Source: Leptospiraceae bacterium (GTDB taxonomy: Bacteria; Spirochaetota; Leptospiria; Leptospirales; Leptospiraceae). From it: a stretch of 64,000 nt of DNA. Below the pieces are notes generated by a model. That model did no database searches, was not told where the DNA came from, and saw only the letters and a program-made list of their open reading frames with translations. The stretch lies in assembly GCA_016708435.1 (NCBI GenBank), contig JADJFV010000002.1, forward strand, positions 248,001 to 312,000. The letters run 5' to 3'. Numbering within the stretch: the first letter of the stretch is position 1; each line of letters starts with the position of its first letter. The translations under genes and the position numbers were made by a program. Of this stretch, positions 44,132-52,237 are shown piece by piece.

Positions 44132-45148
44132 ATGGAAGAGGATCAGCAATACGAAGAGCGTAAAACACCTGCAGGGTTCTTAGTCAAAGTGCGTTTGACT
44201 AAGCTTACCTATGTTGTATTTACACCCAAGGGTCCAGAAGTTCCCAAGGGAGCTAAAAATAATTCAATCATTGTTCCTGTTCCTCGAGTGGTATTCTTGG
44301 GAGATGACTTTAACCTTTCCCATTTTAGATTGGGCGAATTGAGTTTTGTGAACGTTAAATCTGGAAAGCTTGTCATCCCTTATCAGCACGGCGGTTCGAG
44401 AGATATTAAAACAATATACCTCAATTCTGGTAGTGATAGCGATATTCTTCCTGTTATCATTTTTCACTATAACTTCGTTAAAGATATTATGAATGCAACA
44501 GAGCAGGGGATAGAGTTTCATCATATCGTTGCTGACGAAAGTCTGTTGAAAAACGATATGGTAACTCTTAAAATCCGTTACCCGACCGTAAATATCTTGA
44601 TTCTAAAAAAGAAAATTAATGTAGCTTACGAAAACAAATCTCCTACAAGTGGAACGGCAGCAGCCGATGTTAAGGCCGAATTTGCAACTCCCGTTGTGGA
44701 TGCTGACATTGCTCGCGCAGCGGATATGGCTTCGTCTGGCTCTAATTTAAATATGTATTCAGAGAATCCAGTGTTTTTGGCACGCATTCATCTTCGTAAT
44801 TTGGAGTTAGACAAAGTAAAACAATTGCTCTTTGACTTTAACCTAAAAGGAGAAGATATAATTTTTATTCGGACCTTCTTGGATGTGATGATCAAAAATG
44901 TGAACAATAAAGAAGAACTGAATGCAAATAGAGACAAGGTTAAAGTCTTGGATGAAATCTTTAGACTTGCAGTTTTAATAATAAACCATGCTGAAGCTGA
45001 TTTTGAACTTGAACTAGAAAAGGGGTTATCGAAAGATGTTGCTTATATGATTTATGCGTTACTTGAAAAATACCAAGAACAAGCTAAGAACATTGAAGAA
45101 GAGATTATGATTTGGGAATGGAAGTATCGAGCTAGAAGGTTAATGTAA
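44132..45148 (+). CDS. Unknown two-domain protein, paralogue of preceding gene
   Basis: About 338 aa from ATG 44132 (GGAG upstream); a TTG at 44117 is possible. The N-terminal domain (EERKTPAGF, GPEVPKGAKNNSIIVPVPR, FLGDDFNLSHFRLGELSFVN, PTVNILILKKKI) duplicates the preceding protein. An Ala/Ser linker (~175-210) leads to a helical domain (~215-338: LARIHLRNLELDKVKQLLFD, IRTFLDVMIKNV, LEKGLSKDVAYMIYALLEKY). Function unknown. Sits in the operon headed by the GAF-AAA-Fis regulator. Confidence 0.7.
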   Translation: MEEDQQYEERKTPAGFLVKVRLTKLTYVVFTPKGPEVPKGAKNNSIIVPVPRVVFLGDDFNLSHFRLGELSFVNVKSGKLVIPYQHGGSRDIKTIYLNSGSDSDILPVIIFHYNFVKDIMNATEQGIEFHHIVADESLLKNDMVTLKIRYPTVNILILKKKINVAYENKSPTSGTAAADVKAEFATPVVDADIARAADMASSGSNLNMYSENPVFLARIHLRNLELDKVKQLLFDFNLKGEDIIFIRTFLDVMIKNVNNKEELNANRDKVKVLDEIFRLAVLIINHAEADFELELEKGLSKDVAYMIYALLEKYQEQAKNIEEEIMIWEWKYRARRLM

Positions 45149-45152
45149 TTAT

Positions 45153-45458
45153 ATGAATAAAGCCGCATTTAGTAAATTAATAGAAGCTATGAGAAGCTTA
45201 AGCAATGAAGTGAATGATCAAGAAATTTGCAGAAGATTAGAGACTTTAATGCTTACTAGCAAGGATGATCTTAATTTATCAATAGTTAATCATCTCTTGG
45301 ACAATCCGATGGAATTTGACCCTAAAGAAATTCCAGAGCCATATACAATGTACGTGAAGCACTTTATCTATATGGTAAAGAGAAATGAAAAATTAGGAAT
45401 TTCTTCTAGATTTCAGTCAATATCCGAGACGAAGGCATCCAAAAAAAAAGAACTTTAA
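45153..45458 (+). CDS. Small helical protein, unknown function
   Basis: A 101-aa protein starting 4 bp after the previous stop, last gene of the operon. It looks all-helical (SKLIEAMRSLSNEVNDQEIC, TLMLTSKDDLNLSIVNHLLD) with a Lys-rich end. No family recognised. It overlaps the convergent exonuclease gene by 4 bp. Confidence 0.6.
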   Translation: MNKAAFSKLIEAMRSLSNEVNDQEICRRLETLMLTSKDDLNLSIVNHLLDNPMEFDPKEIPEPYTMYVKHFIYMVKRNEKLGISSRFQSISETKASKKKEL

Positions 45459-46108
45459 AATAGCCATTGTTGTTGAATATAGTCCGTTGTAGTCTTATAG
45501 CCTTTGGCATGATAGATGGATTTATCAACAGTTTCTGACCAATGATTCATTTTATCTACACAGTTAATAAATACTTTCATCGCTGCAAAGGAGTCGTCTA
45601 GTGCCTCATGAAAAGAATGACGCGATGTTTGTGTGTTCATTTTTTCTATCTTAAAAAAATCACGGAGCGCTACTAGATTGAATTTCTTTAGCTCGGGAAA
45701 TAATTTTCTACTTAAATTGAGAGTGCAAAAAACGGGAAGAGTAGGGATATGAATTCCTCTTTTCTTAGCTTCAGGTAGAATAAAAGAAAGATCAAATTCT
45801 GAATTTTGAATTACAAGAGCAGAGTCACTAATAAATTTAAAAAACTCTGGTAAAATATCATTTAAACTTCTCGCATTTTCAAGCATTTTTGGGGTAATTC
45901 CATTGACTATTTGTGCATTTTGCTGCAACGGTTTCAACGGTTTTACGAGAAAATTATAAGTATTTAGAATCTTATCTCGATCAAATCGAATTGCGGCAAT
46001 TTCCAAAATCTCATTTTCATTTGGATTGAGTCCTGACGTCTCAATATCCAATGCGGTAAATTCCATGTTCTGTAAAAGTATCTGGTTCATATCTTCCCCT
46101 ACTGACAT
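45455..46108 (-). CDS. DnaQ-like 3'-5' exonuclease (DEDDh)
   Basis: A 217-aa RNase T/DnaQ family exonuclease. Exo I is FTALDIETSGLNPNENEILEIAAI with D and E, exo II lies in VIQNSEFDLSFILPEAKKRG with D, and exo III is SFHEALDDSFAAMKVF with H and D. It could proofread for polymerase III or trim nucleic acid ends. A second in-frame ATG (MNQILLQ) is possible. It is the only minus-strand gene right of the par locus. Confidence 0.85.
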   Translation of the reverse strand: MSVGEDMNQILLQNMEFTALDIETSGLNPNENEILEIAAIRFDRDKILNTYNFLVKPLKPLQQNAQIVNGITPKMLENARSLNDILPEFFKFISDSALVIQNSEFDLSFILPEAKKRGIHIPTLPVFCTLNLSRKLFPELKKFNLVALRDFFKIEKMNTQTSRHSFHEALDDSFAAMKVFINCVDKMNHWSETVDKSIYHAKGYKTTTDYIQQQWLF

Positions 46109-46485
46109 TAAAAAATGCTTACCTGAATAATAAACAAAGAAAGGGACAAAATAGAGGGTTTTTTACCTAAAAACGAGCATTTAGCGCCTTATTTGCCAAA
46201 ATTATGTCATATAATAAAGAAATTCCATGATCAGTCTTTCAAGAAAAACCCTTTCCGGTTCTGTTTAAAGTTAAAGAAGCAATGCAAGAAAGTCCCAAGA
46301 GTATAATTTAAAGCTTTTAATAACAGATTACAAAGAGAATGCCCGAATACTGGCAAATAAAAGTGGAAGGAGAAATAGACAGTCATAAAAATACTCAATA
46401 AGACATAATGACAGGTATATAGCATTGATATCCATATGACAAAACGGCAGAATAAGTAAGGGTTTTTGCAAAAAAAGATTGCGAG
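46109..46485. other. Intergenic region, nothing recognised
   Basis: About 377 AT-rich bases between divergent genes. A 64-codon minus-strand frame (46231-46425) has a hydrophobic start but no ribosome-binding site or recognisable family, and I do not call it. Confidence 0.4.
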
Positions 46486-46728
46486 ATGAGGGCAATTTGT
46501 TATTTTAATCCAATGGCTGAAACATTAAAAGTTAGGGTTCGCTGTCATGCGTGCATATATATGATCGAGGGAACTGCCAAGTATGGGAAGGGGCATTACG
46601 TTGCCGAAGATGTGGATTTTGAATTTGTGGCAATTGGTAAGGTAGAGACGTCAAAAGGTCGCACTGTCAAGGCGGAAGTCTCCTGTATTTGTCCAAGTTG
46701 CGGTGTAAAATGCAAGTTTGCTGTTTAA
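46486..46728 (+). CDS. Small zinc-ribbon-like protein
   Basis: An 80-aa product; the ATG at 46513 (MAETLKVRVRCHAC) may be the true start, giving 71 aa. CHAC near the N-terminus and CICPSCGVKC near the C-terminus make a likely zinc ribbon around a beta segment (YVAEDVDFEFVAIGKVE, GRTVKAEVSC). No named family recognised. It lies 61 bp before the MBOAT gene. Confidence 0.6.
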   Translation: MRAICYFNPMAETLKVRVRCHACIYMIEGTAKYGKGHYVAEDVDFEFVAIGKVETSKGRTVKAEVSCICPSCGVKCKFAV

Positions 46729-46789
46729 TATTAAGCACTTAATTGATTTAATTTGGTATTTCTGATTTTAAGCACCTTACTTTAGGCTC

Positions 46790-48331
46790 ATGAACTTTAC
46801 CTCTGCTGAATTTTTATTCTTTTTACTCCTTTTCCTTTCTCTTCGTTGGTTCGCCTACCCACTTCTTTTTAAAATTGCTGACAAAATTGGTTTCCGAAAA
46901 GAGAATTCTGGTAGCGAAGTTGATTCAAAGAATAGCGATTCTTCTCTTAAAAACGATGCTCTTGTAATCTTTTTATTAGCGGGAAGTTACTTTTTTTATG
47001 CCAGTTGGAATTATAAGTTTCTTGGACTTCTGTGCTTTACTTCTGTCTTGGATTTTTCTATTGGAAAAAAAATTCATTCTACCGACTCAAAATCGAAAAG
47101 ACAATTTCTCCTTTTCGTTTCGATATTTATCAATCTATCAATTTTGGGCTTTTATAAATATTTCTTTTTTCTGGCTGATAATGTAAGTCAAGTTAGTAAC
47201 CTCTTTGGGTTTGCATTTTCTCGACCAACTTGGAGTATTCTTCTGCCGGCTGGAATTTCCTTTTATACATTCCAGTCTCTAAGCTACACAATTGATGTGT
47301 ATCGTCGTGTCTTGCCTGCGGAGAAAAGCTTCCTGCGATATGCCCTATATCTGGCATTCTTTCCGCAACTAGTTGCAGGACCAATCGTTGTTGCTTATGA
47401 ATTTTTACCCCAAATTCAGGACGCATACAAGAGAAAATTTGGAGAAATAAATTTAAATCAGGCTTTCTATTTTATACTTTTAGGATTTATCAAGAAGTCT
47501 GTTCTTGCGGACAATATCTCCGTTATTAGCGATTTTGTTTTTTCTAGACATGAGCAAATTGAAACTCTATCCTGGTCATTTGTTTTAATGGGAATGATTT
47601 CTTACTCCATCCAAATATATGGAGATTTTAGTGGATACACAGATATCGCTCGTGGTGTAGCTTTGCTATTGGGATTTCATTTACCTGAGAACTTTAACTT
47701 ACCGTATTTGGCTTCTAGTCTAACTGACTTCTGGAGACGATGGCATATTTCTCTGTCGAGCTGGCTAAGGTCTTATTTGTATATTCCGTTGGGAGGAAAT
47801 CGATATGGAGAAATCTTTACCTATCGCAATCTATTTCTTACAATGCTGCTTGGTGGACTCTGGCATGGGGCAAGTTGGAATTTTGTAATTTGGGGAGGTT
47901 TGCATGGTGCGTATTTAGGAATTGAGCGTTATGTATTTGCCAAATTTAGAAGTGCTTCTTTTATTTCGGATGTCCGACCTTTTGTAAAGACTACCAGTAA
48001 AGTTCTTTATGTCCTATTCACTTTTTGTCTGGTAACTTGTCTTTGGGTATTCTTTCGATCTGCTAATCTTGACGTTGCTTATTCCATTTTTCGTTCTATT
48101 CTAAAATTGCAATCCGGAATTTCTCCCAATTACACAATGGAGTTGCAATTTTATACCATAGGTCTTACTGTTTTTCTGGCTCACTTATTCGGATATTTTT
48201 ATCCAAACAAAATTCATAATCTCTTCGAAAGCGAAGGCACTCAATGGCAGTTTCCCATATATGCTTTTTTGTCAATCCTAGCTGTATTATATAGTGGTGA
48301 ATTAAAACCCTTTATTTATTTTGTCTTTTAA
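46790..48331 (+). CDS. MBOAT family O-acyltransferase (AlgI/DltB-like)
   Basis: A 513-aa polytopic membrane protein. ILLPAGISFYTFQSLSYTID, FFPQLVAGPIVVAYEFLPQ, QIYGDFSGYTDIARGVALLL, LTDFWRRWHISLSSWLRSYL and GGLWHGASWNFVIWGGLHGA are the AlgI-type MBOAT motifs; the last carries the catalytic His of WHG. It would carry acyl (often acetyl) groups across the membrane to a surface polysaccharide or peptidoglycan. An SGNH-type partner gene follows and an SGNH-MBOAT fusion lies at 55798, so acylation of surface polymers is a theme here. Confidence 0.92.
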   Translation: MNFTSAEFLFFLLLFLSLRWFAYPLLFKIADKIGFRKENSGSEVDSKNSDSSLKNDALVIFLLAGSYFFYASWNYKFLGLLCFTSVLDFSIGKKIHSTDSKSKRQFLLFVSIFINLSILGFYKYFFFLADNVSQVSNLFGFAFSRPTWSILLPAGISFYTFQSLSYTIDVYRRVLPAEKSFLRYALYLAFFPQLVAGPIVVAYEFLPQIQDAYKRKFGEINLNQAFYFILLGFIKKSVLADNISVISDFVFSRHEQIETLSWSFVLMGMISYSIQIYGDFSGYTDIARGVALLLGFHLPENFNLPYLASSLTDFWRRWHISLSSWLRSYLYIPLGGNRYGEIFTYRNLFLTMLLGGLWHGASWNFVIWGGLHGAYLGIERYVFAKFRSASFISDVRPFVKTTSKVLYVLFTFCLVTCLWVFFRSANLDVAYSIFRSILKLQSGISPNYTMELQFYTIGLTVFLAHLFGYFYPNKIHNLFESEGTQWQFPIYAFLSILAVLYSGELKPFIYFVF

Positions 48332-48347
48332 GGAAAGTGGCTACTCC

Positions 48348-48506
48348 TGTCACCTCGAACATTCGAAGGCGAAGGGCGCGGTCAAGCGCAAGCCGGAAAA
48401 TCGTGAGAGGTCTATTTTGCTTAATACTATCGTTTTATTGCCAGATAGATTTCTCACAAACTCAATGTTTCTCCCTAAGGGTCGAAACATAATGTTCGAA
48501 ATGACA
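48348..48506. repeat. 159-bp nested palindromic repeat between MBOAT and SGNH genes
   Basis: Outer ends TGTCACCTCGAACATT (48348-48363) and AATGTTCGAAATGACA (48491-48506) are inverted with two mismatches. Inside, ATGTTTC (48465-48471) pairs with GAAACAT (48484-48490). The 34 bases 48457-48490 are the reverse complement of 25362-25395 with two compensatory changes. No gene. Confidence 0.85.
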
Positions 48507-48571
48507 GTGAAAATTCTTAACTTGATAACATTACCTGTGTCACCTTGAATGGCTTCATCTTAATTTTATTT

Positions 48572-50101
48572 ATGGCTCTAAATCTGAAACGGATATTATT
48601 ATTTCTAGCAACCCTATTTTTGTTAGATCAATTTTTCTTTGGCTTTGTAATTTGGCGCTTACCAAATGAATCTCCATGGGGAACGAATCATTTTTTTAAT
48701 TTCATTTACGAAAAGAAAAGAATCGAAAGAGTTCCTAAACTCAAACCTAGAATTTTAATTATTGGAAGTAGCATTGCCTATTATTCGCTTGATAGAGATT
48801 TATTAAAGAGCCATTTAAAAGAAAAAACGCAAATTGATTTCGATGTAGAATATTTATCGTATGCGGGTATGACTCCACTGGATGCTTTTTTGGTTCGAGA
48901 GGACATTCAAAATTTAAAACCCGACCTAATTCTTTTCCCCTTAAATTTTATAGATCTGCGATTGCATCGAGCGTATGTTTTAAATCCATCGGGAACAAAT
49001 GAAACTGCCGACGACCGTGCTTTGTTGTTAGATGCTTTAAATTTTGGAGATGCGCCTCAATCTAAATTTACATTTCCAGAAAAAGCCGTCGAAGAATTTT
49101 ATAGAATCCTTCCCATAGAAAAAATTGCTACCTACTATTCTTCTTATCTATTTTTGTTTTATCGCTATCGAGAAATCTATTCTCAAAACCTACGCAATTT
49201 ATACAATCATCGATTTGGGCGGAACACTAGCTACCATGGTTATGGAGGAGTGCAAATTCCAGAAAGGGTAAATTCACTCGGTTGGACAGGAAAGCGATTT
49301 TCCTTTTTGCCAAAAGCTTATATGTTTGAAAAAGGATTTTGGATTCAAATAGTCCCGGAGATAATCGAAAAAGGACCTTTGACTTTAACTCTAAGTTCCG
49401 AAGGGGAAACAGATGTTCTGGTTTTCACTGAGCCTGGTTGGAAAAAAATAAAACTGAATTCCAAATTTCAAAAGCAATACTCTTTTATCACTGCCGGACT
49501 CTCGGCAACATGGAAACCTTATTTAGCAAAAGAAGATCGCTTCGATCATTCTAGAGATGATGTTGGTGTTCGTCTGCAACAAACATTTGGCTTAGACCGA
49601 CCTCTTTCAGATATGCAGTATGTGAGAGAAGAGAGGACAGAAGATCTTCGATATATCAATATGACGGATGCAGAATACGAAGAATATTTTACTTATAGGT
49701 TGCTTTCTGATTTTGAACATAGACCGGGAATTCGATATATCCATGCACTCAAAGATGCGAAGGAGCGGCTAACAAGAGAAACCTTTCGACCAGGAATTCA
49801 TTTACAATATCTTATGAAATTTACTGAGTCGATGAAAGAAAAAAGGATTCCTGTCTTACTTGTTAATAATCCTGAAAATCCGCTTGCTCTAAAATGGTAT
49901 GAAAATTCTAAATGGTATCAAGATTATCTTTCCTATCTAGAACGCTTGGCTTCGAAAGATGAAATTTATTTTGTAGATTTTCGTCATAAGTTAAATGGAC
50001 AAGACTTTAGTGATTTTCACCATTTCACTTATCCGGGAATGGTTAAGATGAATTCAGAATACGGGGATACAATTGCAAAAATTTCCAGAAAAACCGATTA
50101 G
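48572..50101 (+). CDS. SGNH-type (DltD/AlgX-like) membrane-anchored protein
   Basis: About 509 aa from the ATG at 48572; a TTG at 48545 lies at the edge of a repeat and is less likely. An N-terminal membrane anchor (LKRILLFLATLFLLDQFFFG) precedes an SGNH hydrolase-like fold: PRILIIGSSIAYYSLDR with the GSS nucleophile block, LKPDLILFPLNFIDLRLH, VLLVNNPENP and DFRHKLNGQDFSDFHHFTYPG with the catalytic D-x-x-H. Such proteins move or remove acyl groups outside the membrane and partner MBOAT proteins. It lies immediately after the MBOAT gene. Confidence 0.78.
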   Translation: MALNLKRILLFLATLFLLDQFFFGFVIWRLPNESPWGTNHFFNFIYEKKRIERVPKLKPRILIIGSSIAYYSLDRDLLKSHLKEKTQIDFDVEYLSYAGMTPLDAFLVREDIQNLKPDLILFPLNFIDLRLHRAYVLNPSGTNETADDRALLLDALNFGDAPQSKFTFPEKAVEEFYRILPIEKIATYYSSYLFLFYRYREIYSQNLRNLYNHRFGRNTSYHGYGGVQIPERVNSLGWTGKRFSFLPKAYMFEKGFWIQIVPEIIEKGPLTLTLSSEGETDVLVFTEPGWKKIKLNSKFQKQYSFITAGLSATWKPYLAKEDRFDHSRDDVGVRLQQTFGLDRPLSDMQYVREERTEDLRYINMTDAEYEEYFTYRLLSDFEHRPGIRYIHALKDAKERLTRETFRPGIHLQYLMKFTESMKEKRIPVLLVNNPENPLALKWYENSKWYQDYLSYLERLASKDEIYFVDFRHKLNGQDFSDFHHFTYPGMVKMNSEYGDTIAKISRKTD

Positions 50102-50165
50102 AATAAAAAAGGCAAGAACCCCGCGTCATCAGAATCCGGTCATTTCCAAAACACCGAATATCTAT

Positions 50166-50924
50166 ATGCGAATTCTAAAGAAACTTTTTTGGAATAAAAA
50201 ATTTCTATATATATTCCTTTTTCTTTTTCTGCTTTTTATTCCCTGGGTGCCTGTTTTATACTTTGGAGTTTTGATTTACTTTCCTTATGATGAAACAGGA
50301 AAAAATAGATACACTCGAATCACAGGACCGCTTATTCAATACGTCGGAGGTGAATGGGTTAGCACTGACCGAATTCCTTCTGCTTGTAAAAAAGCAATTG
50401 TGATTGCAGAAGACAGTGAGTTTTTTAATCACAGTGGAATTTCCATTGAAAGCATTCGTTCTAGTTTAGAATACAATCGCAAGCAAGGAAGAATTATTTC
50501 CGGAGCTAGCACAATCAGTCAGCAGTTTATCAAAAATGCTTTTTTAAATCGAAAGAAAACTTACATCCGAAAAGTTCGCGAAGCGCTCGGTGCTATTTTA
50601 TTTAATCTCCTTTTTTCAAAAGATCAACAGCTCACTTGGTATTTGAATGTAGTTGAATTTGGACCTCGCGTTTATGGACTACAAGCTGCTTCGAATTTCT
50701 ATTTTAAAAAAGATGCTTCTCGATTGAACATTCGGGAGTGTGCAACGCTTGCAACTTTTTTACCTAGACCTGTTCATTTTAGCAATGGTTATCGAAGCGG
50801 TCATACGCCTGTCGCATTTCAAAGACGATTTCAACGAATTTATTCTGGCTTAGCTCCTGCTGCAGTAAAGAAGGAAAAGGAAAAAGAGAAAGAAGAAATT
50901 ATTGAAGAGGTCGAAGAAGAGTAG
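50166..50924 (+). CDS. mtgA: Monofunctional peptidoglycan transglycosylase
   Basis: The ATG at 50166 gives 252 aa, the normal MtgA size; a TTG at 50073 would overlap the previous gene. One membrane helix (FLYIFLFLFLLFIPWVPVLY) precedes the GT51 domain: KKAIVIAEDSEFFNHSGISI with the catalytic Glu, GASTISQQFIKNAFL, RKVREALGAILFNLLFSKDQ and LNVVEFGPRVYGLQAAS. It polymerises lipid II into glycan strands. An acidic/lysine coil (KKEKEKEKEEIIEEVEEE) ends it. Its place after the MBOAT/SGNH pair suggests peptidoglycan or a wall-linked polymer as their target. Confidence 0.88.
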   Translation: MRILKKLFWNKKFLYIFLFLFLLFIPWVPVLYFGVLIYFPYDETGKNRYTRITGPLIQYVGGEWVSTDRIPSACKKAIVIAEDSEFFNHSGISIESIRSSLEYNRKQGRIISGASTISQQFIKNAFLNRKKTYIRKVREALGAILFNLLFSKDQQLTWYLNVVEFGPRVYGLQAASNFYFKKDASRLNIRECATLATFLPRPVHFSNGYRSGHTPVAFQRRFQRIYSGLAPAAVKKEKEKEKEEIIEEVEEE

Positions 50925-50965
50925 TATTTGTCTTTTGATTACCTATACTCTTTAACTAATGTAGA

Positions 50966-51023
50966 AGCGACATAGAAGCCACATAGAAGCCGAATTCGGC
51001 TTCTATGTGGCTTCTATGTCGCT
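50966..51023. repeat. 58-bp perfect palindrome
   Basis: Reads the same on both strands with no loop, centred on GAATTC at 50992-50997. Each arm contains the direct repeat ACATAGAAGCC twice. It lies between mtgA and asd. No U-tract follows. Confidence 0.97.
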
Positions 51024-51180
51024 CGAATGTTGGTTTTATGTATAACGTTATATATAAGTAAGCTGATTTCCGCCAATAAAAAACGATTTGGATTTAAAGT
51101 AATGAATACATACACTCATAAAAAAATTATTGCTTTATTGTTTAGCCATTTAAAAAAATCTATCACTAAGGTGGTAAAAA

Positions 51181-52236
51181 ATGGGTAAAGTTAAGGTTGG
51201 AGTTCTAGGAGCAACTGGCTCGGTAGGACAAAGATTTATTCAGTTATTAGAAGGTCATGAATACTTTGAAGTAGTTGCGTTAGGCGCGTCGGATAAGAGT
51301 GCCGGTAATCTATATAAAGACGTTATGAAGTCTAGATGGAAGGTTTCTTCCAAAATTCCTGATTATGCGGCTAATATGAAAATTACTCGCTGCACACCCA
51401 AAGAGACTCCCGGAGTAGATTTAGTTTTTTCTGGCTTAGACAGTGATGTTGCCGGAGAGGTAGAAACTGAGTATGCGAAAGCCGGTGTGATGGTAATTTC
51501 GAATTCTAAAAATCATAGAACAGATAAAGATGTTCCTATTCTTTCTGCTGAAGTAAATTCTGAGCAACTAAAAGTTTTAGAAGCACAAAAAACAAAAGGC
51601 AAAATTATTACAAATTCCAATTGCACAATCATGGGTGTTACCATTACCCTCAAGCCACTCTTTGATGCTTATGGAATTGAATCTGTATTTTTAGTTTCCA
51701 TGCAAGCGATTTCGGGAGCAGGCTATCCTGGAGTTCCATCTCTTGATATTTTAGGAAACGTTGTTCCTCATATTGGTGGCGAAGAAGAGAAAGTAGAAAT
51801 GGAACCACAAAAATGTTTAGGCAAAGTAAGTGGTGGGAAAATTGTTCCGGCTAACTTTAAGATATCCGCTCATTGCAATCGTGTTCCTGTTGTGGATGGA
51901 CATACTGTTTGTGTTTCAGTTAAGCTAAAGAAAAAAACCACAGTGGAAAAAATTAAAAAACTATGGGCAGAGTTTTCTAGTGAGCCTCAAAAATTAAAAC
52001 TTCCATCTGCTCCTCTTCAAGTGATTGATTATCGGGATGAAATAGATCGTCCACAACCAAGATTAGATTTAATGAATGGAAATGGAATGACTACTACTGT
52101 TGGACGTTTACGACCAGATCCACTTTTTGATTTTAAATATGTTGTATTGAGTCACAACACAATTCGCGGAGCGGCTGGTGCTGCGATATTAAATGCGGAA
52201 TTAGTTTACAAAAAAGGTTACTTGAGAGTAAAATAA
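51181..52236 (+). CDS. asd: Aspartate-semialdehyde dehydrogenase
   Basis: A 351-aa enzyme of the archaeal/fungal-like branch. KVGVLGATGSVGQRFIQLL binds NADP, TNSNCTIMGVTITLKPLF holds the catalytic cysteine, SMQAISGAGYPG and ISAHCNRVPVVDGHTVCVSV hold substrate residues including the active-site His region. It makes aspartate semialdehyde for lysine/diaminopimelate, threonine and methionine. The TTG-started gene after it begins 1 bp past its stop, so they are coupled. asd is known from the secondary chromosome of Leptospira interrogans. Confidence 0.96.
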   Translation: MGKVKVGVLGATGSVGQRFIQLLEGHEYFEVVALGASDKSAGNLYKDVMKSRWKVSSKIPDYAANMKITRCTPKETPGVDLVFSGLDSDVAGEVETEYAKAGVMVISNSKNHRTDKDVPILSAEVNSEQLKVLEAQKTKGKIITNSNCTIMGVTITLKPLFDAYGIESVFLVSMQAISGAGYPGVPSLDILGNVVPHIGGEEEKVEMEPQKCLGKVSGGKIVPANFKISAHCNRVPVVDGHTVCVSVKLKKKTTVEKIKKLWAEFSSEPQKLKLPSAPLQVIDYRDEIDRPQPRLDLMNGNGMTTTVGRLRPDPLFDFKYVVLSHNTIRGAAGAAILNAELVYKKGYLRVK

Positions 52237-52237
52237 A

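Noticed and set aside
46231..46425. 64-codon hydrophobic minus-strand frame
   Set aside because: No ribosome-binding site, skewed composition from A/T-rich intergenic DNA, no recognisable family.
48321..48548. 75-codon plus-strand frame between MBOAT and SGNH genes
   Set aside because: It is made almost wholly of the nested palindromic repeat at 48348-48506.
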